A stretch of 64,000 nt of DNA from Ceratotherium simum simum (GCF_000283155.1 NW_004454290.1:1865127-1929126), one strand, 5' to 3'; numbered from the stretch's first letter, positions 41,401 to 61,815 are shown. Notes: generated by a model from the sequence alone, not told the origin. Numbers and translations: made by a program.

Positions 41401-44400
41401 CTGGCAGCCTCGGCTCCGGTTCCCGGTTCCTGCCCTGGTATCCTGTCCCAAGAATGGCCACCGCCCAGGCTGCCTGGTGTTTCTGGGCAGCCTCTGTACT
41501 GCTCCAGAGATCTGGACTTTTCAGAGGTAGGAGGGCAGGAGACTTCTCCATAGGCCCTAAGGAATTCTGAATCTCGGGTGAGGAAGGTGACATGGTTTCT
41601 GTCAAACCCCACCGTGGCCAGACCATCCTGGGCACAGTGGTTGATCAGTGAGACTTGAGAGCCACATAAGGAAATTCCCCCTTCTCATACTCCTCCCAGA
41701 CTATCCTGCCCTGACCCCTGCTGCCACAGGCCTGGGCAAATGGGATCTCTCCAGGGAGGGAGGCAACTAGGCTGCCTTTCCCTGCTCCCGCAGGGGCCTT
41801 TCTCCAATCCTTTCTGTCACTTCTTACTCACCACTCCACACACCCCTCCCATCCAGTGGTATGACTGTCCTGACGACTGGGGGGGGGGCACCCAGAATGG
41901 AGGTTGCCATGGTAACCACCGAGCCAAGGCTTCAGCCTTCAAGCCTTCTCATCGTGGACTCTGTGCTCCCTGCCCCTCTCTCCCCAGGATTCCTCCTTTG
42001 CAGCATCAGTCTCTTTCCCTCTCCCAGCTCTAGCTCTCTTCCTCCATTCTGTAGGCACCCCTCACCCTTCCTATTTTCTCTGGATGTGAGCCTGTGATTA
42101 TCTACCTTCTTACACATACTCTCAGCTGGTTCACACACATAAACACACAGACCACAGACACTCACAGTCACACATCCAGTGCTGGCACATAATATCCATT
42201 ACCGGAACATCCAAACACATGCCCCAGACCCCAGCCACTGCCTCCTGCCCATACCTGTGCCCACACCCAGGGATCAGCATCCATACGTAGGAGCCTGGCA
42301 CACACACAGTTCTCCCCTGGCACTCTAACATTCCCACCCCCATTTCTCTTAGGGGCCTCCATGTATCTGTTTCACTCTGTTAGAAAGCTCCTACCCACCC
42401 CCCCAGCCTTTGTGGGTGGGTGTCTCACACACGTTAATCCCTTCCCGCCCACCTCCCCTAAGTCTGTTTCAGATTCAGAGCCTTAAATCTTAACTCCTCC
42501 CGTGAGTACACACACACACACACTTTCCTCCCACAGGATCTCTATTTACAAACTCATCTTCCATGTGAAAACAGGGCAGGATGACCCTAAATTCTGTCCC
42601 ATTTTCCAGCTAAGGGCTTGGTCCCAGGGTTGCCTTGACAGAGGCAGGGTCTTCTTGGGGGCATCTTGCCTCCTTCCCATGCTGCCCTTTTCAGCTCTCC
42701 TCACCCCCACCCCATTATTATCGCCATCTATGGACCCCCTCCTGACCATCCCCCTTGCCCGCATCCCCCCTTTTCTGTCCTCGGATTATCAGTGTGTGTG
42801 GCGGGGCGGGTCGGGGGGGGGGGGGCGCTGGGCTCCAGAGCCTGCTGCTGTGACCTAGATTTCAAGGCAGAGACGGTTCCTGGTGCTGACAGTCAGAGAG
42901 CATTGTTCCTGGCCCAGCCTGGCAGGACCACTGCTGGGACCTTCTGTCTGGTTGCACCTGGGTGTGCAAGTGAGCATGCCTGTAAATGCCTGTTTCTTGT
43001 GGGGGTTGTGCTGGCCCTGCTGCCTGGCTCATTGTGTGTGTCACGGTGCCTGCCATTAAGGGAAGCTTGTTTGTTCTGGTCCAAGTAGGAGGCTGGGAAT
43101 GGGGACTTCTGGGTCCACGCCTCTTACTATGTAGCAGGCATGCCTTTCTGCCTCAGTTTCCCTGCATATAGGCCAAAAAAATAAGGAAAATAGTGTGTGT
43201 CAACCAGCCCCCTTCCATCTGCCACATTCCCAGCCCATTGTTGGGATGATTTGTGGGCAGGCTCAGTCAAGTACAAGGTCGTCTATCTCCTTGCCCTACC
43301 CTTTGGTTTAGCCACAGTGTTTATAAGGTTATTTACTTTTTAAAATGCTTTACTTTTCTGATTATAAAAGAAATATATACTCATTGTGAGGGGAAAAAAA
43401 GCCCTCTTTTTAAACTCACCACTAGTTTCATATTTTATCAAATCCAGAAAGTTCATTCTAAGGTCTGACCTCCTTTCTTCCTGTCTTAGCCACAGTCCCT
43501 ATCTTAGTGGAAGGAGGGCCTTGAATGTTCTCTACGTTTTCACCTAAGGATCGTTAAAAGAGAGGGATGGGGTGAAGGCCTAGATGAGATTTAGCCTTGC
43601 CCAGCCCCCTTTGGGAGGTCTTGCTGAAGGTAGTAGTGCCAGCCGGATGTTGATTTAAGCAGGAGTGGCAGCCCCCTTCCTGCCAGACTCTCCTGAAGCT
43701 GCTTCTAAACCCCTTCCCCCTACCACCCAGCCAGCCTGGGAACTGGGCAGGGGGCCAGAGCCAGCCGCTTGGTATTCTTGAGCACAGGGGCTGTAGGCAT
43801 AACACAAAGGCTAGGAGAGAGGGCTGTGTGGAGGTCCAGCAGCGATCAGGGGAGAAAATGGGCTCCACAAAGATGGGGGTGGCCCACTGCTTCCCCCCTC
43901 CCTGCCCCCACCCCCTGAGCCCTTATAACTGAATATAGGGCTGAGCATGGAGGAGCCAGGGGACCATTAGACCAAGCAACTAGGCATCGATCCAAAATGA
44001 GTCATTAGTGGGTTGGTGGGAGTTGAAGTGAGGGACCCCTTTGCTTCTGGGGAAGAATGGAAGCTAGAACACATGAGCTCTAACCAACCCCCTCCAGCTC
44101 CTTCTCCTTGCCACAGCAAACCTCTCCCTGCTTGATGTTTTGGAGTGTTTTTTTTTTTTTTTGGCGGGGGAGGGGTTGCAGGTGGGTGGGGTGATTCTGG
44201 GGGGAACTTGGAGGCAGCGGGTGAGAAAGTCGGGAGCAGGCTGCTATGGTAACCGCCTCCTCAGTCAGGGGAGCTGTTGCCAGGGATACTGTTAGAGGGG
44301 GAAAAATGAAGAAAAAAGATGGTGGGGGGAAGGAGGTGTGACTTGTCACTCTAGGCTCCAGACTGGCCCCTAGCTTCTGAGTTTCTTCCCATCTAATCCC

Positions 44401-44559
44401 ACCTCCCTTAGGTCTTCCTTTCTTCCCTCCAGCCCTGGCCCTCCCCAACCTCTGTGGTGTTGGCACATGTCTAGGCAGAGGGGGTGGGTAGTGCCAGTGA
44501 GTGAACCACACCCCAAAACTCAACTCAGCCTCCTCTCCCTTTGTTCCTCCCAACTCCAG
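38429..44559 (+). other. PEA15: PEA15 intron 1
   Basis: 6.1 kb. Contains degenerate CA-rich stretches (about 39005-39110 and 42125-42190), a purine-rich tract (39480-39660), a G-run at 42813-42825 and a palindromic RFX-type X-box at 41903-41916. I see no additional exon or clear young transposon. Confidence 0.6.
41903..41916. promoter_or_regulatory. palindromic X-box (RFX-type) motif
   Basis: GTTGCCATGGTAAC is a perfect 14-bp inverted repeat that fits the RFX consensus of GTNRCC and RGYAAC half-sites. It lies in PEA15 intron 1. Binding is inferred. Confidence 0.6.
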
Positions 44560-44561
44560 TC

Positions 44562-44733
44562 ATGGCCGAGTATGGGACCCTCCTCCAGGACCTGACCAAC
44601 AACATCACTCTTGAAGATCTGGAACAGCTCAAGTCTGCCTGCAAGGAGGACATCCCCAGTGAGAAGAGTGAGGAGATCACTACAGGCAGTGCCTGGTTTA
44701 GCTTCCTGGAGAGCCACAACAAGCTGGACAAAG
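44562..44733 (+). CDS. PEA15: PEA15 coding exon 1: DED helices 1-4
   Basis: 172 coding bases ending [11 protein letters not shown] plus one base. The donor GTGGGG runs into an 11-G tract (44736-44746), a common intronic splice-enhancer feature. Confidence 0.96.
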
Positions 44734-46343
44734 GTGGGGGGGGGGGACAGGCATCCTACCATTAGCCTTTCAGGCTCAGTTCACTCTGAGATGAGCTCAG
44801 AGCTCCTTTACACACAAAGTGTACTCCTCTGGCAAGGCAGGAGAGGAGGAATGCTCTTAAGAAAGTAGAGGGGCTCTAGGCTAGTGGTCTTTACATTCTT
44901 CAGTATGCCCTTTGTCAGTAAAAAATGTTACTCAGATACTACTGTGCTATTATCACATATATAATATTAAAATAGAAGTTAAAAGTGATAAAATTTAAAA
45001 TAAAACCACAAGTTCTAACATCATCTTATCCACTTTTAGAGACCACTGCTCTGGGAGGGGCTTTAGGGAGGAATCGATCTTTAAAGTGGCCCTGAAAGGG
45101 AAGTGGGATGTCAAAGGCAGGATCCAAAAGGCATGTTAGGCAAAGGGCCATAGGCAGAGGTGGGAGAGTGCCTGGTGTGTTTGGAAAAGCAGGAGTCCTG
45201 CTTAGCTTGGCTGCTATGGGCACAGGGCATGTTTAGAAGTGGCTGGAAAGGGAAGTTAAAGCTGTGCTGTGGAGTGCCTTGAGAGGGGATTTGAGGTGAG
45301 TGACCTGAGGGCCCTGCAGAGATACTAATCTGACTGGAGCATGGATAGCAGGGAGGGAGGCTAAAGGAGTACGTGTTACAGTTAGGAAACTACTGCAGTA
45401 GTCAGAGGGGAGGAGCCAGGGAATGAGGTCTCAGGGCGTCTGCAATCTCCTAGAACTGGCCAAGCCATGGAGATCATCCTTCTGGTCGTCTGTGCCTTCT
45501 CTCATTCAGAATTACCTTTATCACTAGGCGCAAAATCTCCTGGGTTGTCTAGAGATTCCACCCCTCCAGTCCCACATGTGTCCTTAGGAAATTCTTTCTG
45601 ATGCTTACTTGGAGAAAAGTGGAAGAGGGACAGGGTGGGTGTGGAGATTTAGAAGCCAAGTCAATTTTTCTATTCTCCCCTCCCCCACAGCGTGGGCCCT
45701 GGTATTTAACCTAAATCTTTCTAAATTCATAATCTAGAAACTTCACTGATCAACAATCTGCTCTTCCCGGAAACAGTCCTCTGTTCTGTTTTTTGGTGCC
45801 TTAGCTTTCTTTTTCTGGCTTAGTAGCCCCTGTTCTTCCAATGTTGCCCCATTCCAATAACCAATGTGAGCAACTCAGCCTTGGTTCCAGAAGCCTGGTC
45901 TGGTAGAATAGGGGAAGCTGACCTCTAAAGCCTAGCTCTCACTCTCAGTCTTCTCCTCCCTTCCTCCAGACAACCTCTCCTACATTGAGCACATCTTTGA
46001 GATCTCTCGCCGTCCTGACCTACTCACTATGGTGGTTGACTATAGAACCCGTGTTCTGAAGATCTCTGAGGAGGATGAGCTGGACACCAAGCTAACCCGT
46101 ATCCCCAGTGCCAAGAAGTACAAAGGTAAGAGGCCATGCCTTTAAGATACACCTCTGCCCCTCCCATGGATTATCCTTGGAGTACTTGAATTTTGGGAGA
46201 ATGGAGGCTAACGCTCAACGCGCCTGCCTGGTGTCTCCCACGACTTCCATCCCTGGATACATCCCTTTTTGCCCCCAGACATTATCCGGCAGCCCTCTGA
46301 GGAAGAGATCATCAAATTGGCTCCTCCACCGAAGAAAGCCTGA
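44562..46343 (+). CDS. PEA15: PEA15, death-effector-domain phosphoprotein (complete CDS, 3 coding exons)
   Basis: Small cytosolic adaptor, abundant in astrocytes, that retains ERK1/2 in the cytoplasm and binds FADD/caspase-8 through its death-effector domain. Coding exons 44562-44733, 45970-46125 and 46279-46343 total 393 nt, 130 residues plus TGA. It starts [15 protein letters not shown]. The DED covers about residues 3-81. The C-terminal tail has the PKC serine (TRIPSAKKY, residue 104) and the CaMKII/Akt serine (RQPSEEE, residue 116), then APPPKKA. The translation looks identical to the mammalian protein, so purifying selection is strong. The ATG lies two bases after the acceptor, so exon 1 is entirely noncoding. 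Confidence 0.97.
44883..45047. mobile_element. short hAT-like MITE in PEA15 intron
   Basis: Inverted ends agtggtct (44883-44890) and agaccact (45040-45047) enclose an AT-rich interior of about 150 bp. Similar 8-base flanks (gctctagg and gctctggg) suggest an hAT target duplication. Subfamily unknown. Confidence 0.6.
45970..46125 (+). CDS. PEA15: PEA15 coding exon 2: end of DED and tail
   Basis: 156 bp: [40 protein letters not shown], then [11 protein letters not shown] with Ser104. Canonical GTAAGA donor. Confidence 0.97.
46279..46343 (+). CDS. PEA15: PEA15 last coding exon
   Basis: 65 bp: [24 protein letters not shown]. Contains Ser116. Confidence 0.97.
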
Positions 46344-48350
46344 GCAAGGGGGAGGAAGAGGAGGAAGGTTGGACCTTCATCGGACCACTCCCTTCCCCAA
46401 TCCTCCAGGGGAGGGGGCAAGGGCAACCCCCCTCCCCAATCTACCCACTTACTAACCTGGTCCTAACCCCCGTACTGTGCGCGTGTGTGTGCGTGTGCGC
46501 ACGCTCTGGCTGTCTGTCTATATGTCTAGCTCATCTAGTTCCTCCTCCTTGTGAGGGGATGGGGGTCAGGGGCTGGGGGTGGATTAGTTTCCCCACTCTA
46601 GGGGGAGATGGGGGCTATTTCTATGCAAATAGAAATGGACACATTCCTCCTACTTCCCTTTCCTCCATTCTTCCCCCACATCTCAAAAGAGTAGGAGCAG
46701 AAAGGACCTGTATTTTCCTGCATTGAGGAGCCCAGGTGGGGGTGAGGCATGGGAGAGGTGGGTGGATCTAATGAAAAGCAGTGGAAGGGAAAGTGAAGAG
46801 GCTATCCAACCCCACCAGGAAGGGGCAAAGAAAAGCCAGAGTTCAGTATTTGTTCTCCCATGCTGGACTGCTAAGGAGTCCAGTTTCCAGCTGTTCCTCA
46901 GGCTGGAGGGCCTGGGCACCAGCAGGTCCTTTTTTGTTCCCCTCTCAGGGGGCTAGGATGTGTATGAGCCAGGAACCTAATGAGGACCACTGGAACCTTT
47001 CCTGGCCCCGAAGTTCAAACCCCATGGAGCACCCGGCATTAAGATACCCCCCATACCCCTCTGCTCTGGAGAGACTGGGCTGGGAGCATGCCCCACTGAG
47101 CCTGAGATGGGGAATAAGGGCAGAGAGAGGGCTCCCCTTTTCCACTCCTTTATTCCTACTCAGACTGTTGCATATACTGACCCTGAATCTAGGGAGGTTG
47201 GGGAATGAAATCCTTAGGTTTTAACTCCAATCCTGCCCCTACCTACAGGGTCCCAAGGTGGTTATTGCAGGCAACCTTCCCTCTCTCCCTGTTCTAGAAC
47301 ACCCCAAGCCAGAAAGGGAAGAAGTTAACGACAGTGACAGTGTTTTCCTTTGCACTGATGCCCAGTTCATTCCATGAGGGGACTTGGTAACCCCTCTCCC
47401 TGAATACCCTGGCGCCTTGGGCTTGTGAACACCTAGCCGAATCACTAGAGTACAGTGACCCCAGCCTCCCGCCTGTCCCAAGATGCTCCTCCCCACCCTG
47501 ACCGTGCTAACTGTGTGTACATATATATTCTACATATATGTATATTAAACCCGCACTGCCATGTCTGCCCTTTTTTGTGGTGTCTAGCATTAACTTATTG
47601 TCTAGGCCAGAGCGGGGGTGGGAGGGGAATGCCACAGTGAAAGGAGTGGCAGAGTCAAATTGCTACACAGTCAGAACAGAAAACTTTTTTTTTTTTTAAC
47701 TTGAAATTCACATGCAATCTCAAGAGACTATTTAGAGAAAGTTTAAGTTAGGAGTTTATAGGATGTGGGAGCAAAACTTCAGTGGGAGGGGAGGGCTGGC
47801 TGTTGGAAGAGGGAAGAAGCCAGACTGGGTGGAGAGCACCCTCTACTCCTAGCCCAGCCTAGCCTACCTGTCCCCTCTGGCCACTGCTGCGGACACCTGC
47901 CTTAACACATACACCTCGAGTACTCCACAGTTTTGCCTTAAAGGACCTTCCCAAGTTTCCCCAGCCCTGTCTGGCTTCTCCCTCAAGGAGAAAGATACTT
48001 GTAGAACTGGGAGGAAATGAGCATGAATTGTCCTTCCAGTCAGGATATGTTATGTGAGAGCGAGAGAGGGAAAGGGAGAGCTAGAGAGAGAGAAAGAGAG
48101 AGAGAGAATGCGAATGAATGAATAAGGACCTTTCCTTTGATGAAAGGAGAGGATGAGATGGGAGAAGGGAGACAGGGTCATTTTCAGCAGTCTAGTAATT
48201 TCTCTGTAAGGCAAAATAATCTAAAAAGACTAACCTGCCCTCCCACCCCCTGTACTGCTGTGAGATTGCCCCTATCCTGTGCTCCTCTGTCTGCAGTGTG
48301 CACGGCCTTGTTCTAACCCTGGAATAAAGGTGATTGATTGTACTGTACCT
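46344..48350 (+). other. PEA15: PEA15 long 3'UTR with two polyadenylation signals
   Basis: Proximal ATTAAA at 47544-47549 with a U/GU-rich element (ccttttttgtggtgtct) about 20 bases on. Distal AATAAA at 48323-48328. It contains a 29-base alternating purine-pyrimidine run (46476-46504), a Pumilio-type TGTACATA (47516-47523) and a GA-rich tract (48056-48112). Use of two sites is inferred, in line with my recollection of two PEA15 mRNA sizes. Confidence 0.75.
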
Positions 48351-48689
48351 GACTGATTCTAGAATTTCTGTGAATAACCAGGATTTTGGAGCCTGAGAAT
48401 GACTGGGAAGGGAGGGGGAGCAATATTTATCCCCAAATCCCTCACTGCAGCCTGGAACAGAGGCCAGGAAAACACCTCTAATAGTCTCTCTCCCTTCCCC
48501 CATCTCCTAAGTATCACTGAGCTGTGGAGCCTATTCCACTTACAACAGTCTCCAATTGGAGCCCAAGCTCTGGAAACATGGAAATCCCAGACTGGACTTC
48601 CTAAAACTGTAATAAGGGCAGGGCCAGGCACCTATATTGGAAGGAGCAAAAATAGCCCATCACAAATGAATGGCCCACATATCACACAG
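48351..48689. other. PEA15-DCAF8 tail-to-tail interval
   Basis: About 340 bp between the predicted 3' ends of two convergent genes. I see no gene or named repeat in it. Confidence 0.6.
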
Positions 48690-50555
48690 AGAGCAGCAGT
48701 CAGAAAAAAAAAAGCTTTACTGAGAGAAAATACACAACAAATTCCAGAGTGCATGGTTTTCAGCCCACTCCATCACCCCACTAGCAATAGGAACACAGAC
48801 CACTAAGTCACCACACATTCCCTATCTCAGGGAGGAAGTGTAGCAGCTAACATCTGGTCTGAGAGCTGCTAGGAAAAGGGGCAGGAGGAAGGAGAGTCTG
48901 GGAATTGCATCCTTTCACTCTTCCCTTCCTTCCTGGCCTGTTCTAGTATAATCTGACTGTCCCAGGAAGCAGAATTCCTGGGTGGGGGCAAAGAAATAGC
49001 AGCAAAGGCATTTAAGGGCAAGAATTCAACTGGGACTTTCATATTCAGTGACCAGTGATAAGACAGGTGTCCAAGCCCTAGTCACCTTATTTAATCAATT
49101 CTTAGATTAACAACTTGTCCCTCAATCCCGAAATATCAAGAAGTGGACAAGGTATAAAGTCAAACCCAGGAGGTCTTTCCCTATACTCATCCGTTAGGAA
49201 GGGAGATGGTATAGAGTTGGATAGTTTAAAGAATCAAGCAGCGAAAGGTAAGAGTGAGTATGTCCTCTGTCACACATAATACTAGGAGAGAGAGTCCGCA
49301 GTGGCAGAACCCTTCCTGAAGTTACAGTTCAGTAAGTTTTAAAGACGGGCCAGTCTCTGGTTAGAAGAGCCATCCTGGAACCCCTACAAGACCTAAGGAG
49401 AGGTAGGAGATCTGAAGCAAAGAGCTGAAAGGAATTTCCTGTTTTCCCAATCCCGAAACCACAGCAGGAAAGTAGGGAAGGGCAGAATTGAGGATCCTTC
49501 CATTCCTGAGCCTCCTAAAACATAAGCACTAAGCCTCAATTTCCAATGGCCATACATAGAGGGTAGGCTGACCCCAAGTGTCACCTCCACATCATTACTC
49601 TCGCTCACTCTCTCCTGTAACTCCCTTTATTGCAGTCATAGAGAATATATGGTATAGATATTTAAACTTTGACAATAATTTTAACGTGATAACATCCAAG
49701 TTTGACTTGCTTTTAATATATTTATAGATATAAAATTAGGCCTCTAACAGTGATAGGGACAGGGAGATTGCTGCCACCAAAGTTTTTTTTTTTAAAGTAA
49801 CAGAAGAGGTAACATCCTTCCTATTCTTCCTCCACTTCTGCCCCTCCTCCTACCTCCCCTCAACCTCACCAGACCTATTGAGGGGGTGATGGATGAAGAG
49901 AAGAGAGTGAAGGATACATAATCAAGTGCAAAACACTGTGATAAGTAGAGAGAATGAATGGGGTGTGGAAAGGAAAGTGAAGAGTATGGGATGGTTAGGG
50001 GCTCTAAGGACTTCCCAGAAAAACAGGATCCTGGCATGGGGTTGCTCAGAGGGAAAAAAAAAAAAAAAAACAATGAAACTGTCATAGACTTTTAAAAAAT
50101 AAAGGAAACAAAGGTCAAAAACCTAAACCAAAGAGAGAGCCGCACTTCTACCACCCCCACTCTGGCCCCTTGGTGCTGAATAGCCAGTTATCCCCCCACC
50201 CCCCACCCAAGAAACAAGGGAGATTAAAGAAAAGGAAACCCCATTCCCTATCCCAAACCAGTTAACAAAATAAGCTCCCCTCTCCCCCCCAAAAAAGGCT
50301 TTGGGGAGAGGCCATTTCTGCTGAGTCCTATGGACCTCTCCAGGGAACCCCATTCCAGGGCTCAACTGCCACTCCTAGGTACTCTCTGTGGGTTTACTCC
50401 CCTCTGGTTTGTCCTTCTCTTGGGATGTCTTTCTTTTATCTAAAGCAAAAAGTCCAAAGTGCGTTTCTGCTGAATGTAAGGGCCTGGGACAGGAAAGGGC
50501 TGCCCAGGCAGGATTGGGTTGGCAGTCCCAGCCCGCCCCTCGTGGGTACGAGGCC
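48690..50555 (-). other. DCAF8: DCAF8 3'UTR
   Basis: About 1.87 kb. On the minus strand AGTAAA (plus 48716-48721) is followed by a T-run and a GTGTGATATGTGGG stretch, a plausible distal end. A minus-strand AATAAA (plus 49626-49631) is a possible proximal signal. The extent fits a DCAF8 mRNA of about 4 kb, from family knowledge. Confidence 0.65.
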
Positions 50556-58363
<7,808 letters not shown>

Positions 58364-58894
58364 TCAAAATTTTTTAAATGATCCCTTGAAGAGTTGCAAT
58401 TCAATGTAGTGGCAGGAACAGCAGTCAGCTGGATGTCAGGATAGACAAAGGATGTTCCCTAACCACGTTCTGGCTCATGCTCTTCCTTGAAGGTCCTCGT
58501 CTCCTACCCACTTTCCAAATGCTACCTCTTTTATCCAGGCACTTCCCATTTCAAGCGGTAATCTTCAATTGAAGTGGCTTCTCTCTCCTCTCAGCTTTTA
58601 GATCACTTATTGTTTATTTTCACTGAAATAACAACATTACTATAGAGCTTTTTGTGTGTGTATGTAACCTTCCCAACAGTGTTTATTATTCATGGGTAGA
58701 GACCATGCATTATATAAGTCAGTGGGTCTTCAATCCTTTCTTGAAATCTTATGGTCAGTTCTCCCTCTCATCCCCTCAACAAACTATTACAAACCACCAC
58801 TTATATGTCCTCAAGACTCCCTCTCTCCTTCCTTCATTCTCATCAAGCACCAAACTACCTTCACCTTCCCTCATCTCTCCAATACAACCTTTAA

Positions 58895-58990
58895 ATTAAT
58901 CATTCATTCAAATATTTATGGCACATACTATGTGCCAAGTCTTATGCTAGGTGCTGGAAATACAGTGAGGAATAAGACAGCTCTAGTCCC
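58895..58990 (+). repeat. L2-like fragment
   Basis: cattcattcaaatatttatg, actatgtgccaagtcttatg and aggtgctggaaatacagtga. Same family as the copy at 17100. Confidence 0.65.
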
Positions 58991-60947
58991 TGTCTTCACC
59001 CATCAGTCTCCTCCAATCTCAGAGCCTCATGTTTCCAGAGCTGCTCTTAATCTCATCCCTCCAAGGACCTTGTCTGTTTGATTAGTCCATTTCTCTCAAC
59101 CTCTTCCTCATCACTGTCTGCCCATTTTCTAAAAATCCTTTTACTTACTGTCCTTTCCTACTATTGCTTTTTCTGTCCTTCCCCTTGCAGTCAAATTACT
59201 GAAAAGAGCAATCTACATTCAACATTTTCATTTCCTCACTTCCTATTCACTTCTCAATCCATTCCAATCTAGCTAACCCTCAACTCACCACTGAAACTGC
59301 TCTGGCTAAAGTCATCAGTAAGCTAACTGTCAATGCCAACAAGATACTTTTCAGGTCTTCCTCTCTTGTCCTGACGTTGTTCATTACTCCTTCCCTGAAA
59401 CACTTTCTTTCCTGGACGTCCAGTCACTCCTTAATGTTGTTCATGGGCTTGTCTTTCTTGGCCCATCCCTTAAACGCTGATGTTCCCCAGAGGTCTGGTC
59501 TTAAGTTCTCCTCTGAGTCTATATATGGAAATTTTAACCTAGAGTCCAAGTACTATGTAGATGACCAGAGACTGTTCTTATGTGTATTTTTACATAGTTC
59601 TCCTTATATTCTCAAAGAGGCCAGAGATTCAAAAGGTGGGAAAAATTCTGCTCAACACTTTCTTTTGGTGATCAAATTTCACTACCAATGCTTTAACTAC
59701 CACCTATATACAAATATACATCTCTTAAATCTATGTCTCCAGTCCACACTTACTCTGAGCTGTAACTACCTGCCAATTGAACACTGTAATGGGATGCCCC
59801 AAAGTAAACTCATCCTCCTCCTTTCAAAACTAAACTCATTCCAAACCTACCCCTTCCCCTGAATCTTTGTCAATGACACTATCCTAAATTGAGGTGGCCA
59901 AACTGGAAATCAGGTCCTTTCTCTCTGGTACAACTAATTTCTTTCCTGTCAATTTGGGTCCCTGGGTATATTTCTTGACTATATCTGCTTTCTCCACCCT
60001 TAGTCATATTTTGCCTAGATTATTTCTAGTATCCTTCTAATTGATTTCCCTGCTCATACTATCACTAGAATTATGTCTAAAATGCAAAATTTTATGTAAA
60101 TTCCCTGCTTAAATCTCTTCAGTGATTTTGTACTTTCTAATAAGTCCACACTCCTTAGTAATGCTGCCTATACTTCTCAAAGATCCCATACATTATACAA
60201 CGCCCCCAAAAGCTATGCTTCCTCGAACATTTCATGTCACATCTTGTTATCTTACCTCTACATGTTTCCTCTACCTGATATACTAATTCCCCATTTGTCT
60301 TTAATGCTTCTTCTTTCAGGAAGAACAGCTAGTGAAATGATTCCTACCATATTTAAAGAGTCTGATCTGAGTTCACATACTAACTCTGCTACTTACTAGA
60401 TGAGTAATACTGAGTAAATCACTTAATATTTTTAATCTTTATATATCTGTTTCTCCAGAATGATCCTTAAAGGCAGAGACCATGTCTAGCCAAGTATATA
60501 TCTAAATACACAGCAGATGCTGGATGAATAAATGAATGAATCAATATATGTTTTTTCCACAATCCCTTGCTTAATATCCTGCATAAAGAGAATATCCAGG
60601 AAATGTTTGCTTTGCTAAATGAGCCAAAAAAGAAAACAGAAAAAGAAGCTATTGTACTACCAATTACTGCTCTTCAACAAATATATCAGTTGATAATCAG
60701 ATTTTTTTTCCCCTCTAAACTATGTCCAAATCAACAGCTCTAAACTGTCATTAAGCCATCATAAACTTCAGCAAATTATTAAAAAAATAAGTAAATACTC
60801 AACATTTTGGTGTATGGACTATTCTGTGTTCCTCAGTATCTAATTTTTGTCCTCCTTCTTTATGGGGAAATTCTTACCTTCCTTCCCCTTTCTTCCATAA
60901 GTACTTATTAAGAACCTACTATATTCCAGATGTGATGCTAGACGAGG

Positions 60948-61147
60948 GGTTGGCAAACTTTTTCTTAACTGGCAAGGTAGTTAAATATTTTAAGGTGGCA
61001 GGCCGTCTACTCTCTGTCACAACTACTGAATTCTGCCATTGTAGCATGAAAGCAGCCATGGATAACATGCAAATGAATGGCTATGGCTGTGTTACAATAA
61101 AACTTGATTTACAAAAACAGGCAGTGTAGTTTGCCAACCCCTGCGCT
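60948..61147 (+). mobile_element. hAT-Charlie-type MITE (tttggcaaact family)
   Basis: aggggttggcaaactttttc at the left and agtttgccaacccctgcgct at the right are inverted ends. The interior has gcatgaaagcagccatggat and gctgtgttacaataaaactt. It is the better preserved of two copies in DCAF8 introns. Confidence 0.85.
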
Positions 61148-61815
61148 ACACAGTGGTGATACAAAGATGAATATGAATTTTTCCCCTATTTTCTGAGCAT
61201 AGAACAGGAAGGATCTTGACATTTTTATTTATTTTTAAGACTTCATTCCTTAGTGCAGTTTTAGGTTTACAACAAAATTGAAAGGGCAGTACAGGGATTT
61301 CTCATACACTCCCTGCTCATACACATGCATAGCCTCCCCCATCATCAGCATCATCCATCAGAATGGTACTTTTTTTTATTTACAAGTTTTGGCAATTATG
61401 AATAAAGCTGCTATAAACATCTGTGTACAGGTTTATGCGTGGCCATAAGTTTTCAACTCCTTTGGGTAAATACCAAGAAGTGCAATTGCTGGATCATATG
61501 GTAAGAGTATGTTTAGTTTGATGAGAAACCAACAAACTGTCTTCCAAAGTGGCTGTATCATTTTGCATTTCCACCAGCCATGTATAAAAGTTCCTGTTGC
61601 TCCACATACTTGTCAGCATTTGGTGTTGTCAGAGTTCCAGATTTTAGCCATTCTAAAAGATGTGTAGTGGTATCTCATTGTTGTTTCAATATGCATTTTC
61701 CAAATGACATATGATGTGGAGTATCTTTTCTTATACTTATCATCTGTATATCTTCTTCAGTGAGGTGTCTGTTTAGGTCTTTGGCCCATTTTCTAATTGG
61801 GTTGTTTGTTTTCTT

